Program-made: the position numbers and the translations under genes
Part shown: in pieces, positions 1 through 7,469 of the stretch
Layout of the letters: each line of letters starts with the position of its first letter
Position numbering within the stretch: the stretch's first letter is position 1
Notes under the pieces: model-generated
Database searches by the model: none
What the model saw: the letters and a program-made list of their open reading frames with translations, nothing else
Told to the model about the DNA's origin: nothing
Assembly: GCF_051811025.1 (NCBI RefSeq)
Contig: NZ_JBPWQE010000001.1
Span: forward strand, 4,340,001-4,404,000
Direction of reading: 5' to 3'
Origin: Tardiphaga sp051811025
GTDB lineage: Bacteria > Pseudomonadota > Alphaproteobacteria > Rhizobiales > Xanthobacteraceae
DNA length: 64,000 nucleotides

Positions 1-527
1 GCCTGCGCGAGCAGGAGCTTCGCATCTATCCCGGCTTGCTCGAGTAACAGTCGCAGACTGTCGTTCTCCGCCACCAGATTTTCCTCGACAATCGACTGGC
101 CTGCCCGCGTCGGATGAGCAGCCGGGCCAGCCTCTCCAGAGACGACCTTGAGGGCGCCTGTGCCGATCATGTCCTGCAGTTCGGCGATCATCTGTTCGCT
201 GTCGATGGGTTTGCCGAAGAAGCGGCTGTCTTTCGGCTTCTCATCGATCGACGGATTTATCTGACCCGAGACGAGAATGATCTTGATGTCGGGCCATCGC
301 TCATGAACCGCGTGAGCCAGTTTCAATCCATCGATGCTACCGGGCATCTGGATGTCCGAAAACAGCAGCGAGATGTCGGATCGCGCTTCAAGCACGCTGA
401 TGGCTTGGTCGGCATTTGTCGCTTCGATAGCCGTGAAGCCTGCGTCCTCGACAATGTCGACGGCGCGCATACGCAGCACCATCTCGTCTTCGACGACAAG
501 CACGTTGGTTTTGTTCTGGGATGGCAC
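1..527 (-). CDS. Response regulator receiver protein, 3' end cut by window edge
   Basis: Translation from a GTG at 527 gives a CheY-like receiver: acidic pair in VVEDE (residues 11-15), phospho-acceptor Asp58 in LLFSDIQMPG, switch region ILVSG near residue 84 and the FFGKP lysine near residue 106. A GGAG about ten bases upstream supports the GTG. After the receiver (about 120 residues) the frame continues into a Leu/Glu-rich tail that is still open at the left edge, so the C-terminus is missing and an output domain cannot be excluded. It closely resembles the regulator at 28416-28808, which follows an HWE kinase, so it is probably an orphan phospho-acceptor of the same class. Receiver assignment is firm; partner kinase unknown. 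Confidence 0.85.
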   Translation of the reverse strand, partial: MPSQNKTNVLVVEDEMVLRMRAVDIVEDAGFTAIEATNADQAISVLEARSDISLLFSDIQMPGSIDGLKLAHAVHERWPDIKIILVSGQINPSIDEKPKDSRFFGKPIDSEQMIAELQDMIGTGALKVVSGEAGPAAHPTRAGQSIVEENLVAENDSLRLLLEQAGIDAKLLLAQ

Positions 528-744
528 CAAGGCTGCTCCGGTCAAGGCGGGAGCATTACGGGGCTCTCAGTCACCGAGCGCCTGTTCGTAGGGCGGTGAT
601 CTCGCGAGAGTACCGGTTTCGGTATCTGCTGTCGAACTAATCCGCCGATCTAATCCGCAGCGTCAGGCGTTACCGCGGGGAACTTACTATCAATTGGCGA
701 ATTGGCCTGGGTCCCCCCGCAGTTGCGCCGGTGACGAGGTAACC

Positions 745-909
745 ATGAAACTCATCATTTGCGAGACATCGCTGCAAGAACTGCAGCGATTGACTGCGCT
801 TGCCCGTGCGACGAACGATGTTGTCATACGTGCCGACTACTATCGGCTGGCGGAGCGTTGCCGGGAGCATATCAAGGACGGGCTAGCGCCGTTGCGCTTG
901 TCCAGGTAA
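745..909 (+). CDS. Small hypothetical protein (54 aa)
   Basis: Starts at ATG 745 with GAGG eight bases upstream; a TTG at 694 in the same frame is less likely. The product is a soluble, mostly helical 54-residue peptide with the pattern ADYYRLAERCREH, reminiscent of the small proteins with repeated 'YR.RA.EC.RLA' helices that are common in Bradyrhizobium, including the one at 14813-15001. No function is known for this class. Codon use (G/C third positions) looks native. It lies alone between two leftward genes. Confidence 0.5.
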   Translation: MKLIICETSLQELQRLTALARATNDVVIRADYYRLAERCREHIKDGLAPLRLSR

Positions 910-1000
910 TCGTCAGGCATCGCCTTATCCTTCATTGTTCATTGCGCAGTGCCGACACTACGGACAGCACTGCGAGCATTCGCAAGGCGGCATCGCAACC

Positions 1001-1186
1001 TCAGCTCTGATGCGGGCCTTGCATGATCTTCATGGCATCCTTCACGTGGCGCCACTCGTTGGCTTCTTCCAGCTGACCTTTTTGCTCGCATGTCAGTGCA
1101 TTCTGAGCGGCATGAGCGATGGCCACGGCGCCGTGCCGATCAAGCATCTGCCGGGCGATGGTGTGGACTTGAGTCTCGGACATCAT
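1001..1186 (-). CDS. Small hypothetical protein (61 aa)
   Basis: Begins at ATG 1186 (a second ATG follows directly at 1183) with AGGAGA about eight bases upstream, so the long upstream extension of the frame is unlikely to be translated. The 61-residue product is polar and helical, with the segment QMLDRHGAVAIAHAAQNA followed by a Glu/Lys-rich stretch and a WRHVKDAMK end. Short proteins with the same DxHG..A...A layout occur widely in rhizobial genomes without known function. No signal peptide or membrane segment is visible. Confidence 0.55.
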   Translation of the reverse strand: MMSETQVHTIARQMLDRHGAVAIAHAAQNALTCEQKGQLEEANEWRHVKDAMKIMQGPHQS

Positions 1187-1366
1187 TTGCTTTCTCCTGA
1201 TTTTTCCCAGCCAAGGAGAACCAATCCGGCTGGAACCGAACCGGCCGATATCTTTGAAAACGGTGGAACAGCCCATCTCGTTCCCGGAAAACCAACCGGC
1301 CAAACGAGAAAGGGACATGATGAAGTTGCCAGTCCGCGATCAAGCAAAGCATTGTGCACCGCAAAT

Positions 1367-1397
1367 CAATCATCCGATGTTAAACATCGGATGATTG
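1367..1397. promoter_or_regulatory. 31-bp perfect palindrome, candidate operator of the FadR-type regulator
   Basis: Two 15-base arms (CAATCATCCGATGTT and its exact complement) flank a single central A. The site ends 58 bases before the regulator start at 1456 and lies in the only non-coding stretch ahead of the whole rightward gene set. FadR/GntR-family dimers bind short palindromes, so autoregulation and control of the downstream transport genes is the simplest reading. Binding is inference; the palindrome is directly visible. Confidence 0.65.
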
Positions 1398-1455
1398 CAT
1401 TCATTCCAAAAACGTGAGATAGGCCACTGAGCAAACAAGCGGGGAAAGAACACTC

Positions 1456-2256
1456 GTGGCACGAAGTCCTACGAAATCGCTGGAGCGGGGAAGCAAGCCA
1501 GGCCGCATCAATTCGGTCTTGACCACGCTCGGCTGCGAAATCGCGCAGGATATTATCCCGATTGGCGCGACCCTCCCCCCCGAGCCGGAATTGGAGGCGC
1601 GCTTCGGTGTCGGGCGCGGCGTCATCCGGGAAGCGATCAAAACCCTCGCTGCGAAAGGAATGGTCAGCGTCCGTCCGCGTTACGGTACGCACGTTTTGCC
1701 GCGCCGCGACTGGAGCCTGCTCGATCGCGATGTGCTGGGATGGCTGGTCGGCGGCGGCGAACCGGACCGCGATCTTCTGATGGCGATTCAGGAAGTCCGA
1801 CTGATCATCGAGCCGGCAGCAGCAGCGCTCGCGGCAACGCGGAGCACCAAGCAGGACAGGTTGCGCATCGAAGCCGCGCTGGTCGGCATGGAAACCTCGC
1901 ACGATCAGGAAAGCGCCATCAAGGCGGACAAAGCATTCCACCTCGCCATTCTGGATGCGACGCATAACCCTGTGTTGCAGGGTTTTCGCGGCGCCATCGA
2001 TACCATTCTGAGCGCGGTGTTTCTTGTCGCGGTCGGCAGCCCCGGCTGGTTCGAAGACAATCTGCCAAATCACGCGGCCGCGGCGCGCGCGATTTCCGCG
2101 GGCGACGCAAAGAAGGCCAAGACCGCCATGGAACAGGTGCTTGGCTACACGCAATTCAAGCTCTCGAAGCGTCGCGCGACTGCGACGCCTGAAGGCATAA
2201 CGCGGGTCTCAACCGCGACGGCGAAAAAAAGAAAGAGGAAGCCCCATGTATCGTGA
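1456..2256 (+). CDS. FadR-subfamily GntR transcriptional regulator
   Basis: 266 residues from GTG 1456. The N-terminal winged helix-turn-helix (about residues 18-85) carries the GntR pattern PEPELEARFGVGRGVIREA followed by a wing ending in RPRYGTHV; the C-terminal part (about 95-235) is the all-helical FCD ligand-binding domain, with the Asp and His residues typical of its metal site (KADKAFHLAIL). Its last codons overlap the next gene by 11 bases, so regulator and cupin are translationally coupled. The adjacent 31-bp palindrome is its probable operator. FadR-type regulators commonly sense the substrate or an intermediate of the neighbouring catabolic pathway; the ligand here is unknown. Confidence 0.88.
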   Translation: MARSPTKSLERGSKPGRINSVLTTLGCEIAQDIIPIGATLPPEPELEARFGVGRGVIREAIKTLAAKGMVSVRPRYGTHVLPRRDWSLLDRDVLGWLVGGGEPDRDLLMAIQEVRLIIEPAAAALAATRSTKQDRLRIEAALVGMETSHDQESAIKADKAFHLAILDATHNPVLQGFRGAIDTILSAVFLVAVGSPGWFEDNLPNHAAAARAISAGDAKKAKTAMEQVLGYTQFKLSKRRATATPEGITRVSTATAKKRKRKPHVS

Positions 2257-2743
2257 CATGATTGGATCGACGCACGTCCTTGCATCGCCGGAAATCGCCG
2301 TCGTCGCTATTCCAGAGGATGAGCGCGTCTGGGTGCCGCAGGCGCCGGATGTCTGGTTTCGTCCGCTGATGCTGAACACACGACAGGGGCAGTGGTGCAA
2401 TCTGCTGCGCGTGCGACGCGCCGGCGTATTATCGCGGCATCTGCATCCCAATCCGGTGCATGGCTTCGTGTTGCGCGGCAAATGGTTCTACCGCGAACAC
2501 CAGTGGGTGGCGACGGAAGGTTCCTACGTGTTCGAGCCTCCGGGTGAGATCCACACGCTGGTCGTCCCAGAGGACGTTTCCGAGATGATCACCTTCTTCA
2601 ACATCCAGGGATCGATGCTGTATCTCGATGAGAACAACAAGCACGTCGGCTATGAGGACGTCTTCACCAAGATCGATATGTGCCGCGCCCACTACGAGTC
2701 CGTCGGCCTTGGCCGTGACTACGTCGACCAGTTTGTGCGCTGA
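2246..2743 (+). CDS. Cupin protein of the 2,4'-dihydroxyacetophenone dioxygenase type
   Basis: 165 residues, ATG 2246 with GAGGAAG ahead of it, overlapping the regulator gene by 11 bases and the next gene by one base. The single cupin domain has the metal-binding motif SRHLHPNPVHGFVLRGKW (about residues 58-80) and a second-motif His in PGEIHTLV (about 99). The overall shape matches the ChrR-like cupins annotated as 2,4'-dihydroxyacetophenone dioxygenases, mononuclear iron enzymes that cleave an aromatic ketone side chain. Many members of that family have no tested activity, so the true substrate is open. Position between regulator and dehydrogenase suggests a catabolic step on the imported compound. 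Confidence 0.78.
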   Translation: MYRDMIGSTHVLASPEIAVVAIPEDERVWVPQAPDVWFRPLMLNTRQGQWCNLLRVRRAGVLSRHLHPNPVHGFVLRGKWFYREHQWVATEGSYVFEPPGEIHTLVVPEDVSEMITFFNIQGSMLYLDENNKHVGYEDVFTKIDMCRAHYESVGLGRDYVDQFVR

Positions 2744-3519
2744 TGGCAGACGGTGCCAACATGATCGAGGAGATTCCGTCGGCCGCATGGGCGTCGATCT
2801 GGTATGCGGGAAAACGCGTGCTGGTGACGGGCGGAACGTCAGGGATCGGCGCGGGCCTCGCGCGCGGCTTCGTTGAGGCCGGCGCGGAGGTCATCGCGAC
2901 TGGCGTGAATGCTGCGGAGATCGAGCGGGCGCGTTCGGATTCGGTGCTGCGCGAGGCTCAGGCGCATCAGCTCGACGTTCGCGACGACAGCGCGATCAAG
3001 TCCCTTGTCGGCTCGCTCGGCGAACTCGACGTGATCGTCAATTGCGCCGGCGTCATTCGTCGCAGCGAAGAACTCGACCCCGCGGTTTTCCAGTCGGTGG
3101 TCGATATCAATCTCAACGGCACCATGCGGATGTGCACCGCCGCGCGGCCGCTGCTGGCACGCTCCAAAGGCGCGATCGTCAATCTGGCATCCATGCTGTC
3201 GTTCTTCGGCGGCGGTCTCGTTCCCGGTTATGCCGCCAGCAAAGGCGGTATTGCACAACTGACGAAATCGCTGGCGATCGCCTATGCGAATGACGGTATT
3301 CGCGTCAACGCGATCGCGCCTGGCTGGATCGCCACGCCGCTGACGACCGATCTGCAGGCCAGCCCGGAACGCAGCCAGGTCATTTTGGGGCGTACGCCCT
3401 TGGGCCGTTGGGGCAAACCATCGGACCTCTTGGGCGGCGTGCTCTATCTGTGCTCGCCGACGGCATCTTTCGTGACGGGGACGATCCTCGTCATCGACGG
3501 CGGATATGCCGTGACGTGA
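2743..3519 (+). CDS. Short-chain dehydrogenase/reductase
   Basis: 258 residues. Classical SDR: nucleotide-binding TGGTSGIG (residues 29-36), NCAG (100-103), catalytic Ser150, Tyr163 and Lys167 in the YAASK motif, and a C-terminal GTILVIDGGYA. The ATG overlaps the cupin stop codon (TGATG). The first 22 residues are an unusual extension before the first beta strand. It should oxidise an alcohol or reduce a ketone with NAD(P)H; its neighbours place it in the same pathway as the cupin and importer. Substrate cannot be read from sequence. Confidence 0.9.
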   Translation: MADGANMIEEIPSAAWASIWYAGKRVLVTGGTSGIGAGLARGFVEAGAEVIATGVNAAEIERARSDSVLREAQAHQLDVRDDSAIKSLVGSLGELDVIVNCAGVIRRSEELDPAVFQSVVDINLNGTMRMCTAARPLLARSKGAIVNLASMLSFFGGGLVPGYAASKGGIAQLTKSLAIAYANDGIRVNAIAPGWIATPLTTDLQASPERSQVILGRTPLGRWGKPSDLLGGVLYLCSPTASFVTGTILVIDGGYAVT

Positions 3520-3524
3520 CCAGG

Positions 3525-3545
3525 ACGGCGGCGAAGTGCCGCCGT
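3525..3545 (+). other. Hairpin between dehydrogenase and permease genes
   Basis: An 8-bp perfect stem (ACGGCGGC / GCCGCCGT) with a five-base loop lies just after the dehydrogenase stop. There is no T-run, so it is more likely an mRNA-stabilising or partial-termination element separating enzyme and transporter genes than a full terminator. Confidence 0.4.
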
Positions 3546-3635
3546 TCGCAGGCGAGATTTGAGTACCAAACTGCGGAGCCGAGAGCCTCGCAGAAAAAAA
3601 CAAAGCGGCCAGAACGCTGGTCAAAGGGAGGTCGC

Positions 3636-4457
3636 GTGCTCGTTGCGCCCGGTCAAAAAGTGCGATCCCGCGTCGCCTGGCGCGGCATGAACTCGCTGGT
3701 GGGCGCAGCCTTGTTCGTGGCGCCCTTGCTGGTGCTCGTCGCCATCTGGGCGATCGTGGTCCCGCTGTTCAATGTCAATCCGCGGATTTTTCCGTCGGTC
3801 GGCTCGGTGGCCGAAGCAGCGGTTGCCGCGATCGGCGATGGCTCGCTCATCCGCCATATCGGCGCGAGCATGCTGCGTGTCGGACTGGGCACGTTTCTCG
3901 GCGTGCTCGTCGCTGTTCCGCTTGGCATCGCCATGGGCGTGAGCCCTGCGGTCTCGGCGTTCCTGACACCGCTGTTTCGCTTCTTCTCCGTGCTTGCCGG
4001 CATCGCCTGGATACCGATCGCAACGTTGTGGTTCGGCTACGGCTTCGGCGCCATCATCTTCGTGATCTTCAACGCGGTCTTCTTTGTGGTCGCCTACAAC
4101 ACGCTGCTCGGTGTCTCCACCATTCCGATGACGATCCGCAATGCGGCCGCCTCGCTCGGTGCCGGACGATGGGCGTTGCTCACCGAAGTGCTGCTGCCGG
4201 GTGCGCTACCCAATATCGTGACAGGCGTGCGGACCGGGCTCGGCTTCGCGTGGCGCGGCCTGATCGCGGCGGAGATGATCGCGACCAATGTCGGGCTTGG
4301 CTACATGCTGTTCGTCGCCCGTGATTTCTATCGCACCGAAGTGATCGTGCTCGGCATGATCGTCATCGGCGTGTTGTGGCTGCTGATCGACCGGTTGCTG
4401 CTCGCTCCCCTGGAACGCGCGACCATCGAGCGATGGGGACTGGTGAGGCGCACATGA
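3636..4457 (+). CDS. ABC transporter permease, NitT/TauT (SsuC) type
   Basis: 273 residues from GTG 3636, chosen because GGGAGG sits five bases upstream; the frame is open further 5' but overlaps the dehydrogenase. Six hydrophobic segments are visible and the cytoplasmic EAA loop reads RNAAASLGAGRWALLTEV followed by LPGALPNIVTG, as in taurine, nitrate and sulfonate importers (BPD_transp_1 fold). It overlaps the next permease by four bases (ATGA). Two different permeases in tandem imply a heterodimeric membrane channel. Confidence 0.88.
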   Translation: MLVAPGQKVRSRVAWRGMNSLVGAALFVAPLLVLVAIWAIVVPLFNVNPRIFPSVGSVAEAAVAAIGDGSLIRHIGASMLRVGLGTFLGVLVAVPLGIAMGVSPAVSAFLTPLFRFFSVLAGIAWIPIATLWFGYGFGAIIFVIFNAVFFVVAYNTLLGVSTIPMTIRNAAASLGAGRWALLTEVLLPGALPNIVTGVRTGLGFAWRGLIAAEMIATNVGLGYMLFVARDFYRTEVIVLGMIVIGVLWLLIDRLLLAPLERATIERWGLVRRT

Positions 4458-5260
4458 ATATTGCACTGAAATTCTGGAGCGGTTACGTGCGCGCGACGCA
4501 TCGGTGGCCCATTATCGCGACCATCGTGCCGTTTATTCCCGTGGTGGCGATCTGGAGCATTGTCGCCAATTCAGGCATGTTTCCGCGCGCCTTCTTCCCG
4601 GCGCCGGTGGATGTGATGCGGTCGTTCATCTCGCTCACCTACAAGGGAATTCTGCCGGACTATCTGCAGGACAGCCTGATCCGGCTGCTGTTCGGCGCAT
4701 CCATCGGCGTCGCGCTGGGTATTCCGCTCGGCATCCTGATCGGTTCCAGCCGTCTCGCCCATCGCATCTGCTGGCCGGTGTTGCTGTTCTTTCAAGCCAT
4801 CGGCGATATTGCGTGGCTGCCGATCCTGCTGATCTGGTTCGGCTTCGGCCTCACCACCATGACGTTCGTCATCGTCTACACCGTGCTGTTCCCGATCGTG
4901 CTGAGCACCGTGCTCGGCGTGCAGTCTGTACATCGCGATCTGGCCCGTGCGGCGCAGAGCCTCGGCGCTTCGCCGATGCGGGTGCTGTGGGAAGTGACGC
5001 TGCCCGGCGCCTTGCCGAACATCATTACCGGCCTGCGCAATGGCCTCGGCTACGGCTGGCGCGCGCTGATCGCGGTCGAGATCATCGTCGGCACCAGCGG
5101 CATCGGATTCATGATGTTCGATGCACGTCGTGCCGGCTCAACGGTCGAGATCCTGCTCGGCATGATCGTTCTCGGCACTCTTTGGTACATCGTCGATGCT
5201 TGGATCCTTGCGCCGATCGAGCGCGCAACGGGCCAGCGGTGGGGATTGGTTACGTCATGA
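4454..5260 (+). CDS. ABC transporter permease, NitT/TauT (SsuC) type, second subunit
   Basis: 268 residues from ATG 4454, overlapping the previous stop (ATGA). Six transmembrane segments and an EAA loop RAAQSLGASPMRVLWEV followed by LPGALPNIITG. It is clearly paralogous to the preceding permease (same layout, same length, similar C-terminal 'L.PIERAT..RWGLV'), so the pair probably arose by duplication and forms a heterodimer. The stop overlaps the ATPase start, which fits a tightly coupled operon. Confidence 0.88.
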   Translation: MNIALKFWSGYVRATHRWPIIATIVPFIPVVAIWSIVANSGMFPRAFFPAPVDVMRSFISLTYKGILPDYLQDSLIRLLFGASIGVALGIPLGILIGSSRLAHRICWPVLLFFQAIGDIAWLPILLIWFGFGLTTMTFVIVYTVLFPIVLSTVLGVQSVHRDLARAAQSLGASPMRVLWEVTLPGALPNIITGLRNGLGYGWRALIAVEIIVGTSGIGFMMFDARRAGSTVEILLGMIVLGTLWYIVDAWILAPIERATGQRWGLVTS

Positions 5261-6015
5261 AAACGCTGTCGCTCAAAAATCTTCGCAAGACCTATTTCGA
5301 TCCCTATGCGGGATCGCAGGTCACCGCTGTCCAGGACGTCTCGCTCGACGTCGAGCAGGGCGAATTCGTCTCCGTCGTTGGTCCCTCCGGCTGCGGCAAA
5401 ACAACGATCCTGAACATGATCGCGGGCTTCATCCCCTATACGGGTGGTGAAATCCTGATCGACGGCAATCTGGTCAAGGGACCGGGACCGGATCGCGGCG
5501 TCGTCTTCCAGTCGTTCGCCCTCTTCCCGTGGAAGACCGTGCTGGAAAATGTCGGCTTCGGCCCGAAGATGCGTGGCGTGCCAAAGGACGAGCGCGACCG
5601 CACCGCGCGGGAATATCTCGCGCTCGCCGGCCTCTCGCATGCCGCGGATCGCTACCCGAACGAACTATCCGGCGGCATGCAGCAGCGCGTCGGTGTCGTC
5701 CGTGCGCTGGCCAACAATCCGGCCGTGCTGCTGATGGACGAGCCGTTCGCCAGCGTCGATGCGCAGACCCGCATGACACTCCAGGAGGAGCTGACGCGTA
5801 TCTGGCAGGAGCGCAAGCCGACCGTCATCTTCATCACACACGATGTTGCCGAAGCCGTGTTTCTTGCGAACCGCGTCGTCGTGCTGTCCAAGGGCCGCGT
5901 GCTCGATCAGATCAAGGTCGATCTTCCACGTCCGCGTGTCTGGGATCAACTGATCGAGGATGAAACGTTCAAGCGCCTATCGGCGCAGGTGCTGCAAATG
6001 GTGCGGGCCGCATGA
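5257..6015 (+). CDS. ABC transporter ATP-binding protein, NitT/TauT (SsuB) type
   Basis: 252 residues. All nucleotide-binding motifs are present: Walker A GPSGCGKTT, Q-loop VFQSFALFPW, signature LSGGMQQRVG, Walker B VLLMDEPFASVD and H-loop FITHD. The VFQ..ALFPW form is characteristic of taurine/nitrate/sulfonate importers. ATG 5257 overlaps the preceding stop and its own stop overlaps the start of the small gene at 6012. It energises the importer formed with the two permeases and the binding protein. Confidence 0.92.
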   Translation: MKTLSLKNLRKTYFDPYAGSQVTAVQDVSLDVEQGEFVSVVGPSGCGKTTILNMIAGFIPYTGGEILIDGNLVKGPGPDRGVVFQSFALFPWKTVLENVGFGPKMRGVPKDERDRTAREYLALAGLSHAADRYPNELSGGMQQRVGVVRALANNPAVLLMDEPFASVDAQTRMTLQEELTRIWQERKPTVIFITHDVAEAVFLANRVVVLSKGRVLDQIKVDLPRPRVWDQLIEDETFKRLSAQVLQMVRAA

Positions 6016-6344
6016 GTATCGCGCGAGATGTCATTCGTTCGACACGCGGGCGTGTGGTGCTCGCTGTCATTGCCGTGTGGGCCGCGTTTCAGGGCTGGTT
6101 GAGCATCGAGGCGCCGGGCAAGATCTCCAAAGAGCTCGCCGGTGCATCCGACAAGGTCAATATCCAGATCGATATGCCGTTTACGCCCGAGCGTTTTCAC
6201 GTTCTGGCGTTTCAGAAGTATGGGCGGATCGCCGGAGCCGACGATCATTCCATCGGACTAAGGGGTGTGAAACGAACGGACCTCAACGCGGTTGCCCGGC
6301 CTTACTGGGTCACGAGCGTGGGGCCAATCAAGGAGGAGGACTGA
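6012..6344 (+). CDS. Membrane-anchored hypothetical protein within the ABC operon (110 aa)
   Basis: Starts four bases inside the ATPase gene (ATGA). One hydrophobic N-terminal helix (VVLAVIAVWAAFQGWL, about residues 15-30) is followed by a soluble, probably periplasmic, part of 80 residues with several aromatic positions and the end VTSVGPIKEED. I do not recognise the family. Its placement between ATPase and binding-protein genes, with coupling on one side and a strong AGGAGGA for the next gene inside its 3' end, argues that it is a real operon member, perhaps an accessory subunit of the importer. That role is inference only. Confidence 0.65.
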   Translation: MSIARDVIRSTRGRVVLAVIAVWAAFQGWLSIEAPGKISKELAGASDKVNIQIDMPFTPERFHVLAFQKYGRIAGADDHSIGLRGVKRTDLNAVARPYWVTSVGPIKEED

Positions 6345-6346
6345 TT

Positions 6347-7402
6347 TTGAAACGCATATTATGGGCTTTAACTGCCGTGATGCTGGCTTGCGTGCCCGCA
6401 CAATCGCAGACATTGACGAAACTGAACGTCGGCATGGTTAGCGCCATCGACATGCTGGCGATCCCGGTGGCACTCGAGCGCGGTTACTTCGAAAAGCAGG
6501 GTCTCGATGTCACCATCGCACGACCTTACGCGACCGGCGTTGATGCGCTGAACGCGCTGCAGGCCGGCGAGACCGAGATCCTGCAGGTCGGCGTTCCGAT
6601 GATCGGCGCCGTGCTGCGCGGCATGGATCTCGTGGCGCTCGGCAATTACAGCGGCAGCGCCACCAAGTCCGGTTCCGATGCGACCATGGCGATCATTGCC
6701 CGTGAGGGATCGGGCATCGTCAAGGGCGACCTCAAGAGCCTCAAGGGCAAGAAGATTGCGACCTCCTTCGGCACCATCAACCATCTCTATATCCTGGCGC
6801 TGCTGGAGAAGGCCGGACTCAAGCCCGACGACGTTCAGCTGGTCAACACGCCGCCGCCGGATATGACGGTCGCGCTGCTCGCCAAGGGCATCGATGCGTT
6901 TTCCGGCTGGGATCCGTGGCCGATCATCGCGCAGAAAGACGTCCCCGGTGCCTTCGAAGTGATCCGCGGGGGCGATGTCATCGCCTATCTCGGCTATGTC
7001 GTCTCGCTTCGGTCCTGGGTCGAGAAGAATCCGGAGACGACGGAGAAATTCCTGGCCGCGACCTCACAGGCCGACCAGTGGATGCGCAAGAATCCCAAGG
7101 CCGCCGCGCAGATCGGCACCCGCTGGATTCCCGGCCTGAAGCCGGAGATCGCCGAAGCCGCCATGGAATTCAATGTCCAGCAGCTCGACCGGCGTCTGTC
7201 GGCCAACAGCTACAAGGCGATGTGGAGCGCACAGGACCGGCTTCAGCGCCTCGGCGTGCTCAAGGCAACCTTTGACGTCAACAAGAATATCGACGCCAAG
7301 CCGATCCTGAATGTCATGAAGAAGCATCCGGAACTCTTCGCCGATTTGCCGCCCATTCCGGCTGAGGTGGCTATCGGACCGGATTTCACTTTCAAGCCAT
7401 AA
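6347..7402 (+). CDS. NitT/TauT-family substrate-binding protein (SsuA/THI5-like)
   Basis: 351 residues from TTG 6347, picked because AGGAGGA lies eight bases upstream and the codons that follow form a signal peptide (KRILWALTAVMLACVPAQSQ). The mature part begins LNVGMVSAIDMLAIPVALE and shows the NMT1/SsuA pattern GLDVTIARPYATG, later LKSLKGKKIATSFGT and DAFSGWDPWP. It should capture the substrate in the periplasm for the two permeases. The family handles sulfonates, nitrate, pyrimidine precursors and aromatic acids, so the ligand is undetermined; the neighbouring cupin and SDR favour an organic carbon source. Confidence 0.88.
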   Translation: MKRILWALTAVMLACVPAQSQTLTKLNVGMVSAIDMLAIPVALERGYFEKQGLDVTIARPYATGVDALNALQAGETEILQVGVPMIGAVLRGMDLVALGNYSGSATKSGSDATMAIIAREGSGIVKGDLKSLKGKKIATSFGTINHLYILALLEKAGLKPDDVQLVNTPPPDMTVALLAKGIDAFSGWDPWPIIAQKDVPGAFEVIRGGDVIAYLGYVVSLRSWVEKNPETTEKFLAATSQADQWMRKNPKAAAQIGTRWIPGLKPEIAEAAMEFNVQQLDRRLSANSYKAMWSAQDRLQRLGVLKATFDVNKNIDAKPILNVMKKHPELFADLPPIPAEVAIGPDFTFKP

Positions 7403-7413
7403 ATCTTTTCGAT

Positions 7414-7450
7414 CGGGGCGCGCACTCATTAGCGAAGAGGGCGCGCCCCG
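7414..7450. terminator. Hairpin between convergent genes, probable bidirectional terminator
   Basis: Ten-bp perfect GC stem (CGGGGCGCGC / GCGCGCCCCG) with a 17-base loop lies in the 67-base gap between the binding-protein gene and the convergent hydrolase gene. No long T-run follows on either strand, so the call rests on position and stem strength. Confidence 0.5.
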
Positions 7451-7469
7451 GTCCTAACCCGGCAAACGA

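Noticed and set aside
1366..2154. Leftward 262-codon frame opposite the FadR-type regulator
   Set aside because: Overlaps a gene with clear winged-helix and FCD motifs and its own palindrome; no start signal.
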